32,840 nucleotides of DNA from JAKLDO01 sp035354435 (GTDB lineage: Bacteria > UBP6 > UBA1177), in the NCBI GenBank assembly GCA_035354435.1, contig DAOQAY010000011.1:1-32840 (forward strand), given 5' to 3'. The position numbers and the translations under genes are program-made. Positions 1-6,280 of this stretch are shown piece by piece. The notes beneath the pieces are model-generated. The model saw nothing but the letters and a program-made list of their open reading frames with translations. It did not search any database and was not told where the DNA came from. Every line of letters begins with the position of its first letter. Within the stretch, counting starts at the first letter, position 1.

Positions 1-2
1 CA

Positions 3-239
3 ATTTTCATTGTAAACTCAAAAATGATCAACACCGATTTTATTGCCGATTTCAACAATAAAATTCGGTTTTCGATGTTGTTTATTTTGCTGCTTACGTT
101 TATATTTTTCAGTTCGGTAACCGTTTATTATACCATAAAACGCGACAACGATGTTCAGCAAAAAGAAATGACCGACAAAATACAGTCCGTATTGATAGAA
201 TCGGAACAAAAACTTTTGAACCGCTTGACACCATACTGA
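3..239 (+). CDS. Partial membrane sensor (histidine kinase-like) fragment, 5' end outside window
   Basis: The frame is open to the left edge, so the first ATG at 24 is probably internal. The peptide has a short polar lead, one strong transmembrane segment (about residues 16-36 counted from that ATG, rich in F/L/I and ending in VYYTIKR) and then a charged, coiled-coil-like helix (QQKEMTDKIQSVLIESEQKL). From memory, this matches the membrane-to-cytoplasm part of Bacteroidota hybrid or sensor histidine kinases, where a TM helix runs into a phrase like DKIQSVLIE. No kinase core is present, because the match stops near base 215 and a few unrelated residues lead to the stop. Composition and style differ from the rest of the window. 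I infer a foreign fragment joined to the true contig, not a functional gene. The family assignment is tentative. Confidence 0.4.
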   Translation: MFIVNSKMINTDFIADFNNKIRFSMLFILLLTFIFFSSVTVYYTIKRDNDVQQKEMTDKIQSVLIESEQKLLNRLTPY

Positions 240-351
240 CTACATAACAGCTTATCTCATTTTCGCCGAGAGCTCTTTTCTCGATGGAAACAACCTTACC
301 TACACCGTAATTGGGGTAAACAGCCAAGTCGCCGAGCTTGAAATTTTTCAT
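109..351 (-). CDS. CarD-type transcription regulator, N-terminal fragment truncated at a junction
   Basis: CarD-family proteins bind RNA polymerase beta through an N-terminal Tudor-like domain and stabilise open promoter complexes. Residues 1-50 fit that domain: MKNFKLGDLAVYPNYGVGKV, then VSIEKR, and an ISCYVVSMVSSGSKVFVP strand pattern. After P50 (bases 202-204) the reading frame runs on for 30 residues with no CarD character to a stop at 109, and the expected 'VDNA...lR' continuation and helical C-terminal domain are absent. The start is supported by a GGAGG eight bases upstream of the ATG and a TTGACT/TATAAT promoter. The break coincides with the end of the sensor fragment on the other strand, so I read it as a real carD cut by an assembly or recombination junction around 203-220. 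Only bases 202-351 should be trusted as CarD. Confidence 0.5.
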   Translation of the reverse strand: MKNFKLGDLAVYPNYGVGKVVSIEKRALGENEISCYVVSMVSSGSKVFVPILSIRTVFCRSFLFAEHRCRVLWYNKRLPN

Positions 352-388
352 GAAAGGAACCTCCGGAAAAAAGAAAAAATACTTAACT

Positions 389-416
389 ATTATACTTATA
401 ACAAAATTATAGTCAA
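389..416 (-). promoter_or_regulatory. Sigma-70-type promoter for the CarD-type gene
   Basis: Read on the minus strand: TTGACT (416-411), a 16-bp spacer and a perfect TATAAT (394-389), about 40 bases upstream of the ATG at 351. The intergenic stretch 352-534 holds this promoter and the 3' end of the upstream miaA operon. I see no strong terminator there. Confidence 0.6.
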
Positions 417-534
417 GGCGGAATGTAAAAAAAGCTCTCTAATTTCATGGGGTTGTAATATTGACACGAGTTGTTCACAAATTTGAAACATTAAAGTTCA
501 ATTGGCGGCTGTGACAATTTGCTTTGGTTTAAAA

Positions 535-1449
535 TTAATCCTGTATTAAGCAAGTCAAAACGCATTCTATAATTGAAGACCGCTCTTCCCATTTTATATA
601 ATTTTTATTTTTCAGCCATGTGATCTGTCTTTTTGCAAGATGGCGTGTGTTCAATGCGATAGTTTCTGATAATTTCTCTTTTGATTTTATGGTTCCATCT
701 AAAAAAAGAGCAGTCTCTCTATATCCTATTGAGGCTAATGGCTTGCAATTATTGACATTGTATCCAATTTTGTTTATTGCGGCAACTTCATCGATCAATC
801 CTGATGAAATCATTTTTTCTGTTCTTTTATTGATGTTACGATAAAGCTGTTCTCTGACAATATCAATACCCAATACAAGATATTTTCCTTTATATTTGTT
901 TACACGGGGCATTTTGTTCCAGTCGGAAAGTTTTTTCCCGGTAGTTTCAAATACTATCAGTCCTCTATTTATTCGCTGTCTGTCGTTTGGTGAAGATATC
1001 TGTGCTGACCATTCAGGATCGATCCGCATTAATTTTTGAAATAGAGCTTCGGTTTTCACATTCTGGACGCTTTTTTCAAATTCATTTCTTTGATCAGCAT
1101 CAATTTCTGGTACCGGAGAAAGCCCATTAAGAAAAGCATCTACATAAAAATTTGTCCCGCCGGTCATTACTGGAGTTTTTCCTCGTGAGATAATGTCTTT
1201 TATCACAGAACCGGCTTCAGCTATATATCTGCCGGCATTTATTTCGCTGGATAAAGGGGCAGTTCCGATAAGATGATGCGGGATGCCGTCCATTTCTTCA
1301 ACAGTCGGTGCCGCTGAACCTATTACAAGGTCTTGATATATCTGAATGGAATCCGCACCGACGATCTCTCCGTTGATTTTTTTTGCTATATCGACTGAAA
1401 GTTTTGTTTTGCCGCTCGCTGTCGGACCTGTAAGTATTATCAGAGTCAT
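535..1449 (-). CDS. miaA: tRNA dimethylallyltransferase
   Basis: MiaA transfers a dimethylallyl group to N6 of A37 in tRNAs reading UNN codons, the first step of ms2i6A formation. The protein has 304 residues, a normal length. A P-loop GPTASGKT lies at residues 8-15, the substrate loop GADSIQIY at 31-38, and the family-typical GGTNFYVDA at 97-105. The middle region carries the family's NDRQRINRGL and the C-terminal part the IGYRE and KRQ.TWLKN signatures. Its ATG overlaps the mutL stop as ATGA (1449-1446), so translation is probably coupled. The mutL-miaA pairing is common in bacteria (in E. coli it is mutL-miaA-hfq). No hfq follows here. Confidence 0.96.
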   Translation of the reverse strand: MTLIILTGPTASGKTKLSVDIAKKINGEIVGADSIQIYQDLVIGSAAPTVEEMDGIPHHLIGTAPLSSEINAGRYIAEAGSVIKDIISRGKTPVMTGGTNFYVDAFLNGLSPVPEIDADQRNEFEKSVQNVKTEALFQKLMRIDPEWSAQISSPNDRQRINRGLIVFETTGKKLSDWNKMPRVNKYKGKYLVLGIDIVREQLYRNINKRTEKMISSGLIDEVAAINKIGYNVNNCKPLASIGYRETALFLDGTIKSKEKLSETIALNTRHLAKRQITWLKNKNYIKWEERSSIIECVLTCLIQD

Positions 1450-3164
1450 CTTCTTTGAACTCTTTTTTCAAATTCATTTCTTGATATGACAAAAAAGAAC
1501 GGTCTTCCATGAGGACATGTCAGTACAGTGGAATTATTGATGTCATTGATGAGAAAGTCGATCTCGATATCGGAAAGATGATCATTTCTCTTTACAGATG
1601 ATCTGCATGCTATCGAAGCAATGAAATAAAGAAATTTTTCATTCAGTATGTCAGTAGAACCTTCATTTATCATCTGTCCGAGAATTTCTTTAACTGTTCC
1701 ATTCCAGTCGGTATCAAACCCGAGTGCCGGAACAGATCTCATGATAAGAGAGTTTTCGTCAAAATTCTCAATTGAAAACCCGTTTTCATTGAAAAGTGCG
1801 GTATGTTCATTAAATTCAGCAAGTTCGGAAGGTGATACTTTTATAATCTGCGGTGCTGTCAGAACTTGAGAAAGCCCATTCTTCAGTGAAATAATACCTG
1901 TGAGTTTTGTGAAAGTGATCCTTTCATGGGAAGCGTGGAGATCAAGAAAAATAACCGAGTCTTTGGTTTCAATTATCTGGTAAACACCGAAAACTATTCC
2001 TATTTTCTTATAGTCCCTGAATTTGTATGAATATGATGGGTCGTTTTCTGAATTTGATTCAGCGGTTTCTTTTCCGTATTCAAAAATATTTTGATTTTCT
2101 GCAACAAAAGAGGGCTGAGAAGATAGAATATTACCTGCTGTGCGCAGACTGTCATACTTGAATTCATTTTCAGTGCCGGTGTTACTGCGGAAAGAGTTCA
2201 AAGCTTCAGCGATGGAGTTTCCTATCAATTCAAAAATTAGAGAAGGTTTTACGAACCGTACTTCAAGTTTTGACGGATGGACATTGATGTCGGTAAATCC
2301 GGGAACTGTTTTCAGGAACAGGACAACCGGGGATTTGAAATCTCCGCCGATTATCTCTCTGAAAGTTTTAAATATTGCTGAATTTATCTGTCTGTCTGTA
2401 ACAATGCGGTTGTTAACAGAGACCACGGAAATAGCCGGAACCTGTTCAAACGGTGTCGGTACAAAAGCTTCGACAGTTGCTTCATCAGTGGAGACAAATG
2501 ACCTTGAAAATCTTTCCGGATTAATTTTCCACACAGAAGATATCCTTTCGACGACTGTTGCATCTTTTCTGTAAGTAAAAATATTTTTTCCGTTGTGGTC
2601 AAGAGAAAAGCCGATATGAGGATTTGTAATTGCAAATTTCTGTACAAGTTCGCGGATAAGCGCTGATTCACGGTCATCGCTTTTTAAGAATTTTTTTCTT
2701 GCCGGAACATTATGGAAAAGATCAGCCGCAACAATTTCAGTACCTTTCGGCATTGAAACGGGGCGGTTTCCTGTAATTTTTCCATTTTTTAACTGGATCG
2801 AAAAACCTGACCCGTGTTCTGTCGCACTTGAAATTGAAAAATGGGTCACTGCCGCAATCGATGGTATCGCCTCTCCTCGAAAGCCCATTGTTGAAAGGCT
2901 CGTCAGCTCTTCGATCGAACTGATTTTGCTAGTCGCATGTCTTTCGAGTGACATGAAAAGATCTTCCTCGGACATTCCGCAACCGTTGTCTTTGACAGCT
3001 ATTTTTAATTTTCCGCCATTCAAAATATCAATTGATATGCTGTCCGCTCCTGCATCGATGCTGTTCTCGATAAGTTCTTTAATGATGGATTGAGGTCTTT
3101 CGACAACCTCTCCTGCGGCTATCTGATTGATAGTCCTTTCTGAAAGCAGAGTTATTTTTCCCAT
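1446..3164 (-). CDS. mutL: DNA mismatch repair protein MutL
   Basis: MutL couples mismatch recognition by MutS to downstream strand processing. The GHKL ATPase half is complete: the IENSIDAGA helix (about 32-40), DNGCGM (59-64), RHATSKI (75-81) and GFRGEAIPSI (94-103). VHPSKLEVRF (295-304) closes the N-terminal part. A linker of about 60 residues leads to a C-terminal dimerisation domain with IACRSSVK and CPHGRPFFF. The nuclease motif DQHA(X)2E(X)4E appears as DLHASHERITFT at 408-419: the first Asp, the His and the first Glu are kept, Q is L and the final Glu is Thr. The protein is therefore of the endonuclease-bearing type, but whether it cuts is uncertain. At 572 residues it is slightly short for the family. 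The gap to the upstream membrane protein is 3 bp. Confidence 0.96.
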   Translation of the reverse strand: MGKITLLSERTINQIAAGEVVERPQSIIKELIENSIDAGADSISIDILNGGKLKIAVKDNGCGMSEEDLFMSLERHATSKISSIEELTSLSTMGFRGEAIPSIAAVTHFSISSATEHGSGFSIQLKNGKITGNRPVSMPKGTEIVAADLFHNVPARKKFLKSDDRESALIRELVQKFAITNPHIGFSLDHNGKNIFTYRKDATVVERISSVWKINPERFSRSFVSTDEATVEAFVPTPFEQVPAISVVSVNNRIVTDRQINSAIFKTFREIIGGDFKSPVVLFLKTVPGFTDINVHPSKLEVRFVKPSLIFELIGNSIAEALNSFRSNTGTENEFKYDSLRTAGNILSSQPSFVAENQNIFEYGKETAESNSENDPSYSYKFRDYKKIGIVFGVYQIIETKDSVIFLDLHASHERITFTKLTGIISLKNGLSQVLTAPQIIKVSPSELAEFNEHTALFNENGFSIENFDENSLIMRSVPALGFDTDWNGTVKEILGQMINEGSTDILNEKFLYFIASIACRSSVKRNDHLSDIEIDFLINDINNSTVLTCPHGRPFFFVISRNEFEKRVQRR

Positions 3165-3167
3165 TTT

Positions 3168-4466
3168 TTATGCCAGATTTTTAAGTAAATAAAGCAAAAA
3201 CACAAAAACCATTATATAAAGAATACAGGCAATGAAAAGAACTGCCCGCTGCCTGTTCATGGAATAAGTTACCAATTCTCCGTCAATACCTTCCACAACC
3301 TTAAGTTTTCTGAGCGTCACAACTATAAATAAAATTAAGCCTGCAACAGATAAAGCAAAGATCATCCACCACAGAAGCTCAAGCATTTTCTGATGCCGTA
3401 TATTAAATTCCGTTTCAAGTTTTTCACCTGAAAACATAACTGGAAGGACTCTGAAAAAAGATGAGTTGTAACTTTTGATGAAAATTTTCTGTATTGAAGG
3501 CTCAAATCTGTTAATTTTCTGTGCAAGAGGCGCATAGTACGGATCTGTAACCGGTGCAAGTATTTCAGAAACTTCGGTGATTACTGTGAATGTTGAGCCC
3601 GGAGAGGCTGAATTTAAACTTGCCTGTACTGTGTCGCAATTGAGGTATGAAGCGGGAAGTTCCGTTCCTTCGGTGGATATTTTAATTATGTCCGTTCCGA
3701 GCCATTTATTATTTCTGTAGCAGTCTATGTATACATTTCTCATTTCGGTAAGTGCCGCAATGAATATCCGGCCGTTTCTTTTAAAGAATTGCAGCATTTT
3801 GCCTGTATAAGGAACTTCGGCCGATACGCTCGACCCGTCAGAAAAGACAATAAATGTTGTGTTTTGAACAGTGTAGACCGATTTAAATCTTGAATATCCG
3901 CCATTCATTTTTATTTCGAACCCGTTGATGCTTATCATATTGTCAGCACACGGTTGGCCGTTTTCAAGACAGAAAAGGTGCATGTTCAGCTCGAACTCGG
4001 GGACAGCCCTGAACTGGTCCGGCAGAAGAAATATTGTTTTTCCGCCCATCAAAGTCGCAACAGGGGCTTTTTTTATTTCGTTATCTGAAAACTGGATGAA
4101 CTTTTTTTCAGGTGTTCCGGCATTTTCAAGCATTTTGTAACTCAGTGGAAACACCGATTCAAAATCGCCGACTTTCACAGATATTTCACGCATATCAGGT
4201 TTCAGATCTATCAGACTGGATTCATTTTTTCTGCCGTTTATATAGATCTCGGGGGACGGGACGATGGCTCCGTCTCTTGCAATAATTATGGGAAGCGCTT
4301 TCGAGTTCAGAGAAACTTCGTCTCCGTAAAGATAAAGAAAAAAGTTGTAACGGTCTCCTTTTGTACCAAGGAACATGAAAAGAAGTGTTATAAAAGACAG
4401 AAAGAAAATGACTGCAAGCGCTGCAAGGATTTTTGATTCGCGGGATTCTGATTTTTCAGATGTCAT
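3168..4466 (-). CDS. Uncharacterised membrane-anchored protein, first gene of the mutL-miaA operon
   Basis: I do not recognise this family. The 432-residue protein has a charged N-terminus, a transmembrane helix at about 13-33, a large region of about 330 residues that looks extracytoplasmic (beta-rich, with scattered cysteines such as CLENGQPC and a phrase about DG-SS/V strands), and two more transmembrane helices at about 364-384 and 408-428 joined by a short charged loop. A GGAG Shine-Dalgarno sequence sits before the ATG at 4466, and the stop lies 3 bp from the mutL ATG, so it is cotranscribed with mutL and miaA. The large outer domain between one N-terminal and two C-terminal helices resembles the general plan of von Willebrand or BatA-like membrane proteins, but I see no MIDAS motif. 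I assign no function. Confidence 0.75.
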   Translation of the reverse strand: MTSEKSESRESKILAALAVIFFLSFITLLFMFLGTKGDRYNFFLYLYGDEVSLNSKALPIIIARDGAIVPSPEIYINGRKNESSLIDLKPDMREISVKVGDFESVFPLSYKMLENAGTPEKKFIQFSDNEIKKAPVATLMGGKTIFLLPDQFRAVPEFELNMHLFCLENGQPCADNMISINGFEIKMNGGYSRFKSVYTVQNTTFIVFSDGSSVSAEVPYTGKMLQFFKRNGRIFIAALTEMRNVYIDCYRNNKWLGTDIIKISTEGTELPASYLNCDTVQASLNSASPGSTFTVITEVSEILAPVTDPYYAPLAQKINRFEPSIQKIFIKSYNSSFFRVLPVMFSGEKLETEFNIRHQKMLELLWWMIFALSVAGLILFIVVTLRKLKVVEGIDGELVTYSMNRQRAVLFIACILYIMVFVFLLYLLKNLA

Positions 4467-4499
4467 TTCTGGAACTCCTCAAAATGAAGATGCAGACAG

Positions 4500-4528
4500 A
4501 TTATATTTTCCGGCTTGTGTTGTAGCAA
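4500..4528 (-). promoter_or_regulatory. Promoter for the membrane protein-mutL-miaA operon
   Basis: Read on the minus strand: TTGCTA (4528-4523), a 17-bp spacer, TATAAT (4505-4500). The ATG follows 34 bases downstream of the -10. It lies back-to-back with the comM promoter. Confidence 0.55.
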
Positions 4529-4573
4529 GTTTTCGGGCATTCATTCTGAAGATTTAAATAATCTAATTATAAT

Positions 4574-4602
4574 TTGACAAATTTATCCGGAGAGTGTAAT
4601 TT
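4574..4602 (+). promoter_or_regulatory. Promoter for comM
   Basis: A perfect TTGACA (4574-4579), a 17-bp spacer and TAATTT (4597-4602), followed by GGAGG (4618-4622) and ATG at 4627. The -10 and the four bases before it (AGTGTAATTT) are identical to those of the nrdD promoter. Confidence 0.6.
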
Positions 4603-4626
4603 GGAGCATGTTTAAACGGAGGCGGC

Positions 4627-6147
4627 ATGTTCACAATATTAAAAAGCGGGTCCATTTCAGGTATTGAAGGCAGTGTTATTGATGTGGAAGTGGATATTTC
4701 AAAAGGTCTGCCGGGGTTTTCGATAGTGGGCCTTCCTGACAGTGCGGTGAAAGAGTCGAAGGAAAGGGTCAGGACTGCAATAATAAACAGCGGACACAAG
4801 TTCCCTCAGAACAGGATTACAATAAATCTTGCTCCAGCCGGTATCAGGAAAGAAGGTGCCGGTTTCGATCTGGCAATTGCGGCGGCAATAATTTCATCAA
4901 TATATACCATTGAACCGGAAAAGATCTGTGAATATATGATAATAGGCGAACTTGCCCTGAACGGTGCGATAAAGCCTGTAAGCGGGGTGCTTTCTCTTGC
5001 TATCACTGCAAAAGAAAAAGGTTTGAAGGGAATAATCGTGCCGTTCGAGAACGGTGATGAAGCGGCGGCAATTACGGAGATAGGTGTAATAACGGTAAAG
5101 TCGCTTAATGATATTTTTGAACTTTTAAAAAACGGTCCGGTTTTTTATCACAAGACAGTCGAAGAAAAGGTCGTAAAGAAACACATTTTTGATTTCAGTG
5201 AAGTAAGAGGTCATGAGCAGGCTAAAAGAGCGATAGAGATCGCTGCTGCCGGAGGTCATAACATTTTGATGATAGGATCTCCCGGAAGCGGAAAGACGAT
5301 GCTTGCCAGAAGGATACCGTCGATACTTCCCGGGCTTGAAAGAGAGGAAAGCATAGAAACTACGAAACTTTTCAGTGTTTCGAATTTATTGAAGGGAAAA
5401 GGACTTATCAGCGAAAGACCGTTCCGCAGTCCTCATTCCACATGTTCTCACATTGCTCTTGTCGGCGGCGGCAGTCCTCCTAAGCCGGGTGAAGTGAGCC
5501 TTGCACATAACGGCGTGCTTTTTCTTGATGAACTGCCGGAATTCAACCGGAATGCTCTTGAAGTCCTGAGACAGCCGATGGAAGACGGTGATGTTTCAAT
5601 ATCAAGAGCTACGAGCACGGTGAAATTTCCTTCAAGTTTCATGCTGGTGGCATCAATGAATCCCTGTCCGTGCGGATTTCTTTTCGACAGGAAAAAGACA
5701 TGTATATGCAGTTCATCATCAGTCCATAAGTATCAGCAGAAGATATCAGGACCTCTTCTGGACAGGATAGATATCTCGATCATTGTCAATTCGGTTCCTT
5801 ATGAAGATCTTCGAAGCAGAGAGACAGGCGAAACAAGTGTTGAGATCAGATCCCGCGTTATAAAGGCGAGGGCTATCCAGAAGGAAAGGTTTAAAGGGAC
5901 AGCATATTTCACAAATGCGAGAATGCAGGCTTCCGATATTGAGAAATACTGTGTTCTGAATGATGATGCCGAAAAACTGCTGAAGAATGCGATGGAACGG
6001 ATGGGTATATCAACAAGAGGATATTCAAGGATACTGAAGGTCGGCAGGACAATCGCTGACCTTGCATGTGTCGAAAAAATAGATGCTTCACACATCGCAG
6101 AAGCGATACAGTATTACAACAGGTCCATTTTCAACAGCGGAGTGTAG
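4627..6147 (+). CDS. comM: YifB/ComM family Mg-chelatase-like AAA+ ATPase
   Basis: ComM is a hexameric helicase that drives branch migration of incoming single-stranded DNA during natural transformation. It is widespread even in bacteria not known to be competent. The 506-residue length is standard. The N-terminal part (1-170) is the Lon-protease-like fold typical of YifB (GLPGFSIVGLPDSAVKESKE, NLAPAGIRKEG). The AAA+ module has Walker A GSPGSGKT at 217-224 and Walker B LFLDELPEF with the acidic pair at 301-302. A Cys cluster (NPCPCG at 345-350 and CIC at 359-361) is followed by the family-typical SGPLLDRIDI. The C-terminal Mg-chelatase domain (RGYSRILKVGRTIADL) is intact. It is transcribed alone from its own promoter. 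No other competence gene is in the window. Confidence 0.93.
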   Translation: MFTILKSGSISGIEGSVIDVEVDISKGLPGFSIVGLPDSAVKESKERVRTAIINSGHKFPQNRITINLAPAGIRKEGAGFDLAIAAAIISSIYTIEPEKICEYMIIGELALNGAIKPVSGVLSLAITAKEKGLKGIIVPFENGDEAAAITEIGVITVKSLNDIFELLKNGPVFYHKTVEEKVVKKHIFDFSEVRGHEQAKRAIEIAAAGGHNILMIGSPGSGKTMLARRIPSILPGLEREESIETTKLFSVSNLLKGKGLISERPFRSPHSTCSHIALVGGGSPPKPGEVSLAHNGVLFLDELPEFNRNALEVLRQPMEDGDVSISRATSTVKFPSSFMLVASMNPCPCGFLFDRKKTCICSSSSVHKYQQKISGPLLDRIDISIIVNSVPYEDLRSRETGETSVEIRSRVIKARAIQKERFKGTAYFTNARMQASDIEKYCVLNDDAEKLLKNAMERMGISTRGYSRILKVGRTIADLACVEKIDASHIAEAIQYYNRSIFNSGV

Positions 6148-6182
6148 AAAAAGCCTATATTTTCAAAGGGCTTATAGAAAAA

Positions 6183-6198
6183 ACACAAGATGTGGTAT
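6183..6198. promoter_or_regulatory. Upstream NrdR-box-like site
   Basis: ACACAAGATGTGGTAT matches about 12 of 16 positions of the NrdR consensus as I recall it (acaCwAtATaTwGtgt). It lies exactly 32 bp, three helical turns, upstream of the better box at 6215. That spacing is the usual arrangement for paired NrdR sites, and it is the main support for this weaker copy. Confidence 0.5.
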
Positions 6199-6206
6199 GT
6201 TTTTTG

Positions 6207-6235
6207 TTGACACACCACAATCTATAGTGTAATTT
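6207..6235 (+). promoter_or_regulatory. Promoter for nrdD
   Basis: TTGACA (6207-6212), a 17-bp spacer, TAATTT (6230-6235). The ATG follows 45 bases after the -10. The proximal NrdR-like box fills the spacer and touches the -10, so bound repressor would block RNA polymerase. Confidence 0.6.
6215..6230. promoter_or_regulatory. Proximal NrdR-box-like operator
   Basis: CCACAATCTATAGTGT agrees with the recalled NrdR consensus acaCwAtATaTwGtgt at about 14 of 16 positions. NrdR is an ATP-cone zinc-ribbon repressor that senses dATP/ATP and binds tandem 16-bp boxes upstream of ribonucleotide reductase genes. The location over the nrdD promoter and the 32-bp phasing with 6183-6198 make the call fairly firm. 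The nrdR gene is not in the window. Confidence 0.65.
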
Positions 6236-6280
6236 ACTCCTCGTTCCTATTATTAAACTAAATGTGTCGCGGAGAAACAG

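Noticed and set aside
6153..6175. Intrinsic terminator after comM (AAGCC ... GGCTT)
   Set aside because: Five-bp stem with a long loop and no T-tract on the plus strand; too weak to call.
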